NCBI RefSeq assembly: GCF_020329435.1
Contig: NZ_JAGKJK010000001.1
Location: forward strand, 310,001 to 374,000
Source: Bradyrhizobium hereditatis
Lineage (GTDB): Bacteria > Pseudomonadota > Alphaproteobacteria > Rhizobiales > Xanthobacteraceae
Length of the DNA stretch: 64,000 nt
Direction: 5' to 3'
Below the pieces are notes generated by a model. It made no database searches. It had not been told where the DNA came from and saw only the letters and a program-made list of their open reading frames with translations. Both the position numbers and the translations under genes were made by a program. Below, one piece after another: positions 24,095 to 33,234 of the stretch (position 1 is the stretch's first letter; every line of letters begins with the position of its first letter).

Positions 24095-26176
24095 CTATCG
24101 CGCAGGCTGGCTGGAAGCCGATTTCGTCTTCCATTCGGCAAGCCAGTTTCTGAACCTGCCGCTGTCGCGCTCGGCGCCGTGCCAGGCCGCGGTTACTGTG
24201 CCGTCCTCGGCAACCATGATGACGGCATCGAGCCCCTTGGAGCGGCGCAGCGTGTCGATTGCCTGCTGCGGCGTTTGGGCGATCGGGCCTGCGACGTTGA
24301 AGGACGTGTTGACGGACAATTCGACGCCGATATGGCGGCCGAGCGCCTTGAGATAGGCGTAGGTGAGGGGATCGTCGCCTGCGCGCACGATCTGGATGCG
24401 GCCAGTGCCGTCGGCGTGGATGACGGCCGGTATTTTTTCCCGCGCATGCGGTTTCGAATGCGCGGTCAGCACCATGTAGTTATAGGCGTTATAGTCGTCG
24501 TCCGAGGCGCCGGGCAGCAGTTCGAAATATTCCCGTGCTGCCTCCAGCGTCGCCATCGGCGCCAATGGGCGGATGGCCTCGCGATATTTGACGCGCGCAT
24601 TGAGGAGCTCGCGCGCCGCGGGGTCGCACGGGTTGGCGAGGATCGAGCGATGGCCAAGCGCGCGGGGGCCGGTTTCGGCCGGGCCCTGGTACAGCGCGAT
24701 CACGCCGCTTTGCGCCACCATGAACGCCATCAGGTCGGCGACCGCTTCGAGGCCTTCAGGTGTCGAGATATCGCCGATCGGCTGCGAGGCAATGTCGTCA
24801 GCCGCAACCGCGCTGACGATCTCGCCCTGCGAGGGTGGCGTGCCGCAATAGAAGGCGTGCGTCATCGGCGCCCCGCGTGGAGCGCCCGCCAGATGCGCGA
24901 ACAGCCAGGCGGCGCCGATGGTGACGCCGGGATCGCCGGGGACTGGCGGCACCCACAGATGCAGGCGTGCGCCGCGCTGCTGCGCCTTGGCGAACCTGGC
25001 CTCATTGAAATGTTCGAGCAGCCGCATATTGCCGACCGCGTTCAACGCGACGCCGCCGGTCAGCACCAGCCGGTTCGCGCCTGATACGCGCAAGAGATGA
25101 TCGACGACGTGGATCATGGCATCCTCGAACACCAGTTGCGTCGCGGCCGCCTTATCGAGTCGGTCCTTGGTGTCGGGACGGTGGTGGATATCCTCGACAC
25201 GCAGCACCGCATCGGGATTCCAGAGCTGGTCCGGCCTGAGCGGCTCGCCTAGGATGTCCGTGAGCGCCTGCTTGTACGGATCATCGAACGGATCGCAATA
25301 CCAATTGGCCATGGCGCGATTGAGTCTGATTTCGCCGTTCGCACCGAAATGCAGCACGTCGCGCAATTGCGCATAATAGGGATTGCTGGCGCGGCTCATC
25401 TCGCCCCAGGCGGCGGCGCCCATGTAGCGGCCCTCGCAGGAAAGCCAGGTCCAGCCGCCCTGCGTCGACGAGATCACGCTGTAGAACGCGCCGAGTGAAT
25501 CAAACATGCTGTCGTTGCAATAGAGCCGGCGCATCGCGGCATGCTCGACGACATAGAGCGAGATCGAGCCTTGGTCGCCGGTACCGTCGAGCACCGCAAT
25601 TGCCGTCGGCTCGCCGTCATCGGCAAACGGGGAGGCGGCATAGGAGAACCAGGCGTGGTTGTCGTGATGCGGCAGGCAGATCAGCGGCACGCGCTCGGCA
25701 AGGGCGAGCTGGCGGGCAAGGATCTTTGGCGTCCGCGTCATCTGGTCGAGGCGGCGGCCGTCGAAACCGGCGGCCTCGGTGGTGCGCAAGAGTTTCAGGC
25801 TCGGCGGCAACTCCTCGAGCACGGAACGCGCCAGCGTGCCGGCGAGCGTCGGATAGTCCCAGCTCGTCAGCCACGCATCTATATCGCCGATGTCGCGGCC
25901 CATCTTCCGCAGCGTTGCGACCGCCGCGTCGATCGATAGTTTGGGGTATTCGGTCGTGTGCTTGTTGCCGGAAAAACGTTCTTCCTCGTTGTTGACGATC
26001 AACCGGGGCCCGTGCGCCTGCGTCACCTCGACCAGCGCCAGACCGGAATTATGCGTACCCGGCGCGCCGAGGCCTGCGAGATAAACGGTTTCACCCCGCG
26101 CAAGCTTCTCGCGGACGTGCGCGATCCGCGCGTCGGCGAAGGCAGAGCCGAGCTGGTGAAATCCCGCGGTAGCCAT
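24095..26176 (-). CDS. NodU/CmcH-type O-carbamoyltransferase
   Basis: Protein of 693 residues of the family that moves a carbamoyl group from carbamoyl phosphate to a hydroxyl of a sugar or antibiotic through a carbamoyl-adenylate. Diagnostic blocks are VNNEEERFSGNKHTTEYP near the N-terminus, HHDNHAWFSYAASPF with the metal-binding histidines, GGVALNAVGN, and in the C-terminal domain GPRALGHRSILANP. The N-terminal GETVYLAGLG replaces the usual ILGIS opening. The start at 26176 is the best fit, but a longer form to a TTG near 26290 is possible. No nod genes or antibiotic cluster lie around it, so this is not evidence of Nod factor synthesis. Acceptor unknown. Confidence 0.88.
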   Translation of the reverse strand: MATAGFHQLGSAFADARIAHVREKLARGETVYLAGLGAPGTHNSGLALVEVTQAHGPRLIVNNEEERFSGNKHTTEYPKLSIDAAVATLRKMGRDIGDIDAWLTSWDYPTLAGTLARSVLEELPPSLKLLRTTEAAGFDGRRLDQMTRTPKILARQLALAERVPLICLPHHDNHAWFSYAASPFADDGEPTAIAVLDGTGDQGSISLYVVEHAAMRRLYCNDSMFDSLGAFYSVISSTQGGWTWLSCEGRYMGAAAWGEMSRASNPYYAQLRDVLHFGANGEIRLNRAMANWYCDPFDDPYKQALTDILGEPLRPDQLWNPDAVLRVEDIHHRPDTKDRLDKAAATQLVFEDAMIHVVDHLLRVSGANRLVLTGGVALNAVGNMRLLEHFNEARFAKAQQRGARLHLWVPPVPGDPGVTIGAAWLFAHLAGAPRGAPMTHAFYCGTPPSQGEIVSAVAADDIASQPIGDISTPEGLEAVADLMAFMVAQSGVIALYQGPAETGPRALGHRSILANPCDPAARELLNARVKYREAIRPLAPMATLEAAREYFELLPGASDDDYNAYNYMVLTAHSKPHAREKIPAVIHADGTGRIQIVRAGDDPLTYAYLKALGRHIGVELSVNTSFNVAGPIAQTPQQAIDTLRRSKGLDAVIMVAEDGTVTAAWHGAERDSGRFRNWLAEWKTKSASSQPAR

Positions 26177-26418
26177 GGTTTTCGCCGCGAGCCAGCGCGC
26201 GAAGCTGTAACCACCGGCTGCCAGCCTTGGATGCCGCGGACCAATTCGTCTCTTCTGTTTCAACCCTGTGCAACCTCTGGAGCCTTGCAATCACGCCAGC
26301 TCAATGGCGCCAGGGTGCATCAACCACAATTGGCGTCCGGCAACAATGCTGTTTCGTCGTTGCGAAACAAGCACATGCTTACAAGAGTTGAAGCAAGTCG
26401 GGCACTAGAGGGACTGGA

Positions 26419-26445
26419 ATAAGGCACCACAACGTGGTGCCTTAT
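26419..26445. terminator. Strong hairpin between convergent-facing ends, possible terminator
   Basis: A perfect 12-bp stem (ATAAGGCACCAC / GTGGTGCCTTAT) with a 3-base loop, 10 bases after the stop of the minus-strand SRPBCC gene. No long T-run follows on either strand, so it may be a weak terminator or a 3' mRNA stabiliser. Confidence 0.55.
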
Positions 26446-26454
26446 CTCGACTCG

Positions 26455-26904
26455 CTATTCCGGAATATCCGGCTCCACGAGCAACGCGAGCTGCGCGAGC
26501 GACTGTTGCCAGCCCAAATAGCAGGATTCGACCGGAATCACCGTCGGCAGATTCGTCTGTTCGATGTTGATTTCGGTTCCGACCGAAACTGCTTTCAAGT
26601 TCACAGTCACCTCGATGACGCCAGGCAAATTGGGATCGTCGAAGCGATCAGTGTAACGGATACGCTCGTTGGGCACGATCTCCAGATATTCTCCGCCGAA
26701 CGAATGACCCGCGTTCGTGGTGAAGTTCGTGAATGACATCCTGAATGTGCCGCCGACTTTCGGCTCGAAATGGTGGACCTTGCAGGTGAAGCCGTAGGGC
26801 GGCAGCCACTTGGCCATGGCATCCGCATCGAGGAAGGCGCGAAAAGCCTTCTCCGGCTTGGTGGCGAGGACACGGTGCAAACGAACGGTATTGCCTTGGG
26901 ACAT
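26455..26904 (-). CDS. SRPBCC (AHSA1-like) domain protein
   Basis: Small soluble protein of 149 residues with the START/Bet v1-like fold. It opens NTVRLHRVLATKPEKAFRAFLDADAMAKWLPP, the usual first strand and helix of AHSA1 proteins, followed by FEPKVGGTFRMSF and VGTEINIEQTNLP, and ends with a C-terminal helix around GWQQSLAQLALLVE. The family binds hydrophobic ligands in a deep pocket; the ligand is unknown. GGAGAAG precedes the ATG. It appears monocistronic. Confidence 0.88.
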   Translation of the reverse strand: MSQGNTVRLHRVLATKPEKAFRAFLDADAMAKWLPPYGFTCKVHHFEPKVGGTFRMSFTNFTTNAGHSFGGEYLEIVPNERIRYTDRFDDPNLPGVIEVTVNLKAVSVGTEINIEQTNLPTVIPVESCYLGWQQSLAQLALLVEPDIPE

Positions 26905-27112
26905 GACGTTATCTTCTCCATTGCTGAGCGGAGGCGCCGGATTTGGCTGGGTTAGCTCAGTCTATGCCACAAGGACGTGTCGCCTCGATGTGATCCGACA
27001 TCGCTAAAAAAGTTTTCGGCGCGGACGTGCCGGTTCCGTCTTAGCTAACGTAGAACAGCGGCGATGAGTAGCGGATGTATTTCGCGAGCACGCCAGTTCC
27101 GACAGGGCGATG

Positions 27113-28462
27113 CTAGCCCGCGCTGAGTCTCACGCCGGCGCGCAGGAATTTCTGCGGATCGACGGGGTCGCCGTCGATGCGCGTTTCATAGTGCAAATGC
27201 GGCCCCGTGGAGCGGCCGGTCGAGCCGACGGCACCGATCACCTGGCCGATCCTGACGACATCGCCAACCCTGACGTGAATCTCCGAAAGATGACCGTAGC
27301 GGGTCGATAGCCCATTGCCGTGATCGATCTCCACCATGCGGCCGTAACCACCCTGCCATCCCGATGACACCACCTTGCCGTTCGCGGTGGCGCGCACGGG
27401 ATCGCCGGTGGCGGCGCGGAAGTCGAGGCCGGTGTGCATGGCGGGACGGCCAAGGAAGGGATCGCTGCGGACCCCGAAGCCTGAGGTGAATTCGACCTCG
27501 CCAACGACGGGCTTGCGATAGGGCACCAGCGCCAGCGTCGCGTTCAGGCGCTGCATTTGGGTGCGCGCGATATTGATCCGGTGAAGCTGGCGCTCGAACG
27601 CGCCGGCATCGGCCGGCAGCTTCACCGGCACGAAGGGACCGCCGATGGCAGAGCGCGGCGTTGCCGCCTCGAGTTGCGCCATGTCGAGGCCAAGGTCAGT
27701 GAATACGCCGCGCATCCGACGCACACGCGATTCCATGCTGACCTCGACCGCGCTGAGCGCCGCCATCTGGCGCCGCTCGACGTTATCAAGCGAGTTCTGC
27801 AGACGCACCAGCACATTGTCGACGCCCTGCACCTTGGCGAATTGATTCTGCTGCGGCTTGATGACAATGGGCGCGCGTGATTCTAGTCGCGCCTCGCGAT
27901 CCGGCGGCGCCACGAAGATCACGGTATCGCTGATCGGCGAGGGTTTTAGGGAGCCGGAAGCGGGGGGCTCCACGCCGCGGGCCGGAGGCCGAATCGAGCC
28001 GGTGGCGCCAACATCGGGGATGGCGCCGAGCGCAGTGGCACGAGATTCGAGCGCGGTCTGACGGCGCATGATCTGGTCGAGTTTCTGGTCGAACTGTTCC
28101 TGATCGAGCAACTGGCGGCTGGTGGTGCGGTCGACCTTGGCGCGCAATTCCGCGATACGGTCCTCATAGGCGTATTGCATCTCGGCCTGACGGGCGATCA
28201 GTCGCGTCAGGACGTCATCGCGAAACGCGAAATAGGTGGCGGTCGCCGCCGACCAGATGCCGAGCAGCACGATCGTGCCGACGACGATCCAGAATACGAC
28301 GGGGCCGAACCGGACCTGCTTGCCGGCGTGGGCAATTGTGTAGCCGTCCGCGTCCACCGTGGCGGCCGCCCGGGCCGCGTGCGGTGCCGGACGCCGCGGT
28401 GGTGTTCGGCCGTAATCCTGGGGGTGATGGTGATCGGAATAATGGCCAGAACGGTACGACAT
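27113..28462 (-). CDS. Membrane-anchored M23 peptidase (LytM domain)
   Basis: Protein of 449 residues. A His/Pro/Arg-rich cytoplasmic start (1-52) is followed by one membrane helix (about 54-76), then a coiled-coil rich periplasmic part (DRIAELRAKVDRTTSRQLLDQ...), a linker, and a C-terminal LytM domain. The zinc site is visible as HTGLDFRA (His and Asp) and as GPHLHYE, with the RYGHLSEIHVRVGD block between. Such proteins cut murein cross-links or activate amidases. The start is ATG 28462 with GGGAG before it; a GTG two codons upstream is the alternative. It may work with the amidase encoded at 12833. Confidence 0.92.
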   Translation of the reverse strand: MSYRSGHYSDHHHPQDYGRTPPRRPAPHAARAAATVDADGYTIAHAGKQVRFGPVVFWIVVGTIVLLGIWSAATATYFAFRDDVLTRLIARQAEMQYAYEDRIAELRAKVDRTTSRQLLDQEQFDQKLDQIMRRQTALESRATALGAIPDVGATGSIRPPARGVEPPASGSLKPSPISDTVIFVAPPDREARLESRAPIVIKPQQNQFAKVQGVDNVLVRLQNSLDNVERRQMAALSAVEVSMESRVRRMRGVFTDLGLDMAQLEAATPRSAIGGPFVPVKLPADAGAFERQLHRINIARTQMQRLNATLALVPYRKPVVGEVEFTSGFGVRSDPFLGRPAMHTGLDFRAATGDPVRATANGKVVSSGWQGGYGRMVEIDHGNGLSTRYGHLSEIHVRVGDVVRIGQVIGAVGSTGRSTGPHLHYETRIDGDPVDPQKFLRAGVRLSAG

Positions 28463-28560
28463 CGGCACTCCCGCGCCGGTCGGAAAAGTTCCGTACGGCT
28501 CATTTGCGATGCCGATTTGAGCCTCTCATGGTTAATTTTCGGGAAATGGAACAGGCCAAA

Positions 28561-29334
28561 TCACATGGCGCGGACGGCCTCGAGGACCTCATCGGCATGG
28601 CCGTCGACTCGCACATTGCGCCAGATCCTGGCGATCCGCCCATCGGCACCCACCACAACCGTCGTTCGAATAATGCCCATGAAGGTCCTGCCATACATCG
28701 ATTTTTCGCCCCAGGCGCCGTAGGCCTCCAGCATCTCATGTTGCTCATCCGAGACCAGAGGAACGGAAAGCTCGTGCTTGTCGCGGAACGATTCCTGGGC
28801 CTTTACGGTGTCTGCGGAGATGCCGAGTACCGCGGCCCCTGCGTCGGCAAAGGCGCCGCTCAGTCGCGTGAAATCGATCGCTTCGCGGGTGCAGCCGGGC
28901 GTATCGGCCCGGGGATAGAAGAACAGGACGAGCTTCTGGCCCGCATAGTCGGCCAAGGACACGCTGCCGCCGCCGTCGCGGGGCAGCTTGAAAGCCGGCG
29001 CCATGGCGCCTTCGGCCAGCCCGGTTCCGACGGCCGGCCTGCGCGCATCCGATAGGTTGGATTTTATTAACGGTTTAGGTGTCGGCTTATGCGATGATTT
29101 GGCTGATGCGGTTTTGGCCGTCTGGACAGATTTCTTGGGCGGTTTCCGGACGAGCTCTTTTGCGGTGGCTTTGGCGGTCTTGGCGGCAGGCTTTTTGGCC
29201 GATGCCGTCGCCCCGCGGCGGGCGGTCTTGCTGGCCGTCTTACTCGCTGCCTTGGCCGCAACTGGTTTTCGGGCGGGCGTCTTGCGGCTTTTGGGGGATG
29301 GCTTGGAGGATTTCTTGCGCGTTTTCTTGGACAT
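28561..29334 (-). CDS. bcp: Peroxiredoxin (BCP/PrxQ) with long lysine/alanine-rich N-terminal tail
   Basis: Thiol peroxidase of 257 residues. The C-terminal 150 residues are a PrxQ/BCP domain, with the peroxidatic cysteine C148 in RADTPGCTREAIDF. The second cysteine, normally five residues later in this subfamily, is isoleucine here (EAI instead of EAC), so it should work as a 1-Cys enzyme. The first 95 or so residues are a histone H1-like tail of Lys, Ala, Ser, Thr and Pro (AAKAASKTASKTARR and similar). The start at 29334 is supported by GGAAGG just upstream and by the basic tail in frame. The tail could bind DNA or the membrane. Confidence 0.88.
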   Translation of the reverse strand: MSKKTRKKSSKPSPKSRKTPARKPVAAKAASKTASKTARRGATASAKKPAAKTAKATAKELVRKPPKKSVQTAKTASAKSSHKPTPKPLIKSNLSDARRPAVGTGLAEGAMAPAFKLPRDGGGSVSLADYAGQKLVLFFYPRADTPGCTREAIDFTRLSGAFADAGAAVLGISADTVKAQESFRDKHELSVPLVSDEQHEMLEAYGAWGEKSMYGRTFMGIIRTTVVVGADGRIARIWRNVRVDGHADEVLEAVRAM

Positions 29335-29550
29335 ACGCCTTCCTTTCGTCGCTTTCCGCAGATCAACCATTAGGGTATTGCGGGTCTCGCCTTTGACTGT
29401 CGGATTCGCTCCGGCTGCTGGGCAAGTTTGATGACCCCGGAGTATGGTTACAAGGAATTCGACGCTACATCCGTCCGCTCGTCGATGGGGCCGCCCAATC
29501 AATCCTTGGGCCCGAGCACGAGTAACAGTATTAATCGAGGATTGGCAGCG

Positions 29551-32500
29551 ATGCCGGCACAGGAGCGCTCGATACGAATAGACGAGCGCGCCCCTAGCGG
29601 CGATCAACCTCAGCGCCGTCACCGAGAGGCAATGGCTAGGAATACTTCGCCAAACGGGTCGAATCCGCGCGCAGAGGCCCAGCAATGGGATGACGCGGCG
29701 GGCTGGGAGCAGGACGAGGCGGCTGGCTATCGCGCGCGCCGGCTGTTGTCGCGTTCGAATTCCCGATTCCATCGTTTCGGCGACAGGCTGGCGGCGCTGC
29801 GGCGCTGGCTGAGCGGCGAACGCTGGGTCAAGCGCCTGGCCGTCGTGATCGCCGTGCTGGTGATGATTTTAACCGCCTGCTTCGGCGGGCTATGGTGGCG
29901 GCTCGGCGCCGGGCCCATCAATCTCGATGTGGCGACACCCTGGTTGGCGGCCGCGATCGAGGAAAATATCGGCCACGGCAATACGGTGGCAGTCGGCGGC
30001 ACGCAGATCGAGCGGGCCGGGCGGATTCGAATCGCTGTGCGTATCCGTGACATCGTGGTTCGCGACCGCGATCAGGTCGTCGTCGCGACAGCGCCGAAGG
30101 CTGAGGTGAAGCTGTCGGGCACCGCGCTTTTGATGGGTCAGCTGCGCGCTGAAAGCCTCAATCTCGTCGACGCCGAACTTTCGGTGCGCATTACGCCGGA
30201 CGGGCAGGTGACGGTGTCCACTGGCGACACGGCCAAGCCCCTGGCGACGGGTGTTGCCTCCAAGCGCGACGCCGGTATGGCGCCGACATTCCCGCGCCAG
30301 CCGCCCGCACCCGCCCACGGCGCGGCGGCCCCAGATACAACGCAGAGCGGTTTATTGGCCGGCCTCGACTGGCTCGACAGCCTCAGCATGACCGGACTTG
30401 ACGGGCAGAATCTGAACGAGATCGGGCTCAAGAACGGCAACCTTGTCGTCGACGATCAGCAGCGCGGCAACAAATGGACGTTCGACAATATCAGCCTCAG
30501 CATGCGCCGGCCGAGCGGCGGCGGCGTCGCGGTGAGCCTTGGCGAAGAGGGCAAACGCCCATGGTCGCTCAAGGTCGTGGTCGGTCCGCAGCAGAACGGC
30601 GTGCGCTCGGTCGATCTTCGCGCCGACAAGGTGCCGGCCGCCAACATCCTGCTGGCGATGCGAGTCAAGGATCTCACCTATGGCGCGGAGCTGCCGCTCT
30701 CCGGCGAGCTGAAAGGCGAATTGGGCCGCGATGGTCTGCCGACCTATTTCCGCGGCAAGGTCACGGCAGGTGCCGGGTATCTCATCGACAGCGACACGCC
30801 TGACTATCCGATGCCGATCGATTCGGCAGAGATGAGCGTCGAATGGGATGCCGGACGGCGCGTGCTGGTAGCGCCCTTCAAGGTCGTTTCCGGCGCGAAC
30901 CGGATTACGCTGCTCGGCCATCTCGAACCGCCAAATGGCACCACGACCGAATGGCAGGCCGGTCTTAGCGGCGGCACGATCCTGCTCGCCGGCACCGACA
31001 ACGAACCGCCGCTGATCTTCAACCGCATCGCGATCGGCATGAAGTTCGACACCGACCGCAAGCGCGTGCTGCTGACCCAGGCTGACATCAGCAACGGCGA
31101 GATCGGCATCGCCGGCACCGGCAGCATCGATTATTCGGGCGAGGCGCGCCTCCAGCTCGGTTTCGCGGGTACACCGATGTCGGCATCCGCTTTAAAGCGG
31201 ATGTGGCCGATCCTGATCGTGCCGGAAGTGCGCGAATGGGTGATCGAGCGGATCGAGCGCGGCACGCTCCAGCGCATCGAGGTCGGCGTCAATTCACCGG
31301 TGCGCAACCTGTCGCGCAAGGGACCGCCGATTCCGGACGATGGCCTGGCCGTCAACATCGTGGCTTCGGGAGTCACCGCACGACCGGTTGACGACATGCC
31401 CGCGGTCCGCGATGCGGATTTGAAGGCGCGGGTCACCGGGCGAACGGCGACGGTGACGATCGGGCAGGGCATTGCCGACACGCCCGCCGGCCGCAAGATC
31501 AACATTTCCGATTTCATCTTCGAAGTGCCTGATATGGCGCCGAAACCGTCGCCATCGCGCGTGAAGTTCAGGGTGGATTGTCCGGTGCCGGCCGCGGCCG
31601 AGATTCTGGCTTCTGACCGCATCAGCGATCTCTCCGGCACGCTGATCGATCCGAACGCCAGCAAGGGAATGGTCGCCGCGACCATCACGATGGGCATGCC
31701 GGTCAAGGGCTCGATGACCAAGGCCGACACCACCTACACGGCCATCGCCGATCTCAGTGGCTTTGCCGCGGACAAGCTCGTGATGAACCAGAAGCTGGAG
31801 GCGAACGCGCTCAAGGTGCTGGCCAATAATGCGGGCTACCAGGTCAAGGGCGACGTCAAGATCAACGGCCAAGCGGCTTCGCTCGATTATCGCAAGCCGA
31901 GCGAGGGCGACGCAGATATCCGCTTGCAGGCGACGCTGGATGACGCCAGCCGCGCCCGTCTCGGGATTGATCTCGGATCTGGCGTGAGCGGCTCTATCCC
32001 GATCAAGGTGGTCGGCAAGATCGGTGAGAACGACAGCCGCGTCGGCATTGAGGCCGATCTGACCTCGCTGCGACTCGACAACGTCCTGCCCGGTTGGGTC
32101 AAGGTGCCCGGCAAGTCGGGCAAGGCGACGTTCAATGTCGTGAAGAAGGAACAGTCGACGCTGTTCCAGGACATCGTGATCGAAGGCGGCGGCGCGTCGA
32201 TCAAGGGATCGCTCGAAGTCGACCAGAACGGCGACCTCGTGATGGCGAACTTCCCGACCTACGCGCCTTCGGATGGCGACAAGACCACGTTGAAAGCCGA
32301 GCGCGGCGCCGACGGCGTTGTCAAGGTGACGATGCGCGGCGACGTGTTCGACGGCCGCGCCTTTCTCAAGTCGGCGATTTCGGGTAAGGACGACCCCAAG
32401 AGCAAGTCGAGGAACATCGACCTCGACATCGACGTCAAGCTCGGTGCGGTTGCAGGGTTCAACGGCGAGGCGCTGCGCAGCGTCGACAGCAAGTTTTCCC

Positions 32501-33210
32501 GCCGCAATGGCATCGTCAAAAACTTTACGCTCTCCGGCAAGGTCGGGCGCGACACGCCCGTGACGGCGGACCTGCGCGGACGCGGGCCGGGACAGGGCCG
32601 GGACATCATCATCCTGCAGACCAACGATGCCGGCGCCTTCTTCCGCTTCACCGACATGTATTCCAAGGTGATCGGCGGACAATTGTCGCTCGCCCTGGAG
32701 CCGCCGACGGTTGAACCTACCGCGAAGGAAGGTTTGATCAACGTCCGCGACTTCTCCATCAGAGGCGAGGCTTCGCTCGACCGCGTGGCCGCCGGTGGCT
32801 CGACCGGCACTCAGAGCGGCGTCTCCTTCTCCGCATTGCGCGCCGAATTCACCCGGCAGAGCGGGCAGCTTGCGATCCGCGATGGCGTCGTGAAAGGACC
32901 GCTCATCGGCGCGACTATCGAAGGCAGTATCGATACCGTCGCCAATCAGGTTCGCATGAGCGGCACTTTCGTTCCGATGTATGGGCTGAACAACATGTTC
33001 GGCCAAATTCCCGTGCTCGGCCTGTTCCTCGGCGGCGGCAGCAATGAAGGGCTGATCGGCGTGACCTATGAGGTGGTCGGCACGCCTAGCCAGCCCGTGC
33101 TGCGCGTCAATCCGATTTCAGCGGTGATGCCCGGTGTGTTGCGGAAGATATTTGAATTCAACACCGGCAAGCAGAACACCAACCCGATCGAATTGCCGCC
33201 GAACAATTAG
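29551..33210 (+). CDS. AsmA/YhdP-like envelope protein (DUF3971 type), 1219 aa
   Basis: Very long inner-membrane protein with one membrane helix near the N-terminus (about 94-114, RLAVVIAVLVMILTACF) and a long periplasmic beta-rich part. The C-terminus carries the AsmA-like signature region (NQVRMSGTFVPMYGLNNMFGQIPVLGLFLGGG, residues split over 1130-1160, then LIGVTYEVVG), as in YhdP/TamB-like lipid-transport proteins that bridge the envelope. Relatives move phospholipids to the outer membrane. The start is not certain: ATG 29551 has only a weak ribosome site; ATG 29632 and an earlier in-frame 29428 also fit. It is divergent from bcp. Confidence 0.85.
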   Translation: MPAQERSIRIDERAPSGDQPQRRHREAMARNTSPNGSNPRAEAQQWDDAAGWEQDEAAGYRARRLLSRSNSRFHRFGDRLAALRRWLSGERWVKRLAVVIAVLVMILTACFGGLWWRLGAGPINLDVATPWLAAAIEENIGHGNTVAVGGTQIERAGRIRIAVRIRDIVVRDRDQVVVATAPKAEVKLSGTALLMGQLRAESLNLVDAELSVRITPDGQVTVSTGDTAKPLATGVASKRDAGMAPTFPRQPPAPAHGAAAPDTTQSGLLAGLDWLDSLSMTGLDGQNLNEIGLKNGNLVVDDQQRGNKWTFDNISLSMRRPSGGGVAVSLGEEGKRPWSLKVVVGPQQNGVRSVDLRADKVPAANILLAMRVKDLTYGAELPLSGELKGELGRDGLPTYFRGKVTAGAGYLIDSDTPDYPMPIDSAEMSVEWDAGRRVLVAPFKVVSGANRITLLGHLEPPNGTTTEWQAGLSGGTILLAGTDNEPPLIFNRIAIGMKFDTDRKRVLLTQADISNGEIGIAGTGSIDYSGEARLQLGFAGTPMSASALKRMWPILIVPEVREWVIERIERGTLQRIEVGVNSPVRNLSRKGPPIPDDGLAVNIVASGVTARPVDDMPAVRDADLKARVTGRTATVTIGQGIADTPAGRKINISDFIFEVPDMAPKPSPSRVKFRVDCPVPAAAEILASDRISDLSGTLIDPNASKGMVAATITMGMPVKGSMTKADTTYTAIADLSGFAADKLVMNQKLEANALKVLANNAGYQVKGDVKINGQAASLDYRKPSEGDADIRLQATLDDASRARLGIDLGSGVSGSIPIKVVGKIGENDSRVGIEADLTSLRLDNVLPGWVKVPGKSGKATFNVVKKEQSTLFQDIVIEGGGASIKGSLEVDQNGDLVMANFPTYAPSDGDKTTLKAERGADGVVKVTMRGDVFDGRAFLKSAISGKDDPKSKSRNIDLDIDVKLGAVAGFNGEALRSVDSKFSRRNGIVKNFTLSGKVGRDTPVTADLRGRGPGQGRDIIILQTNDAGAFFRFTDMYSKVIGGQLSLALEPPTVEPTAKEGLINVRDFSIRGEASLDRVAAGGSTGTQSGVSFSALRAEFTRQSGQLAIRDGVVKGPLIGATIEGSIDTVANQVRMSGTFVPMYGLNNMFGQIPVLGLFLGGGSNEGLIGVTYEVVGTPSQPVLRVNPISAVMPGVLRKIFEFNTGKQNTNPIELPPNN

Positions 33211-33234
33211 GTAGCTGCAGGCTGCATGGCGTAC

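Noticed and set aside
24095..26176. Carbamoyltransferase as evidence of a symbiosis (nod) island
   Set aside because: No nodABC, nod box or other symbiosis gene is in the window; the family also serves polysaccharide and antibiotic pathways.
26945..26975. A GGTTAGCTCAG stretch that recalls the D-arm of a tRNA
   Set aside because: No acceptor stem, anticodon arm or T-arm (GTTCGAATC) can be formed around it.
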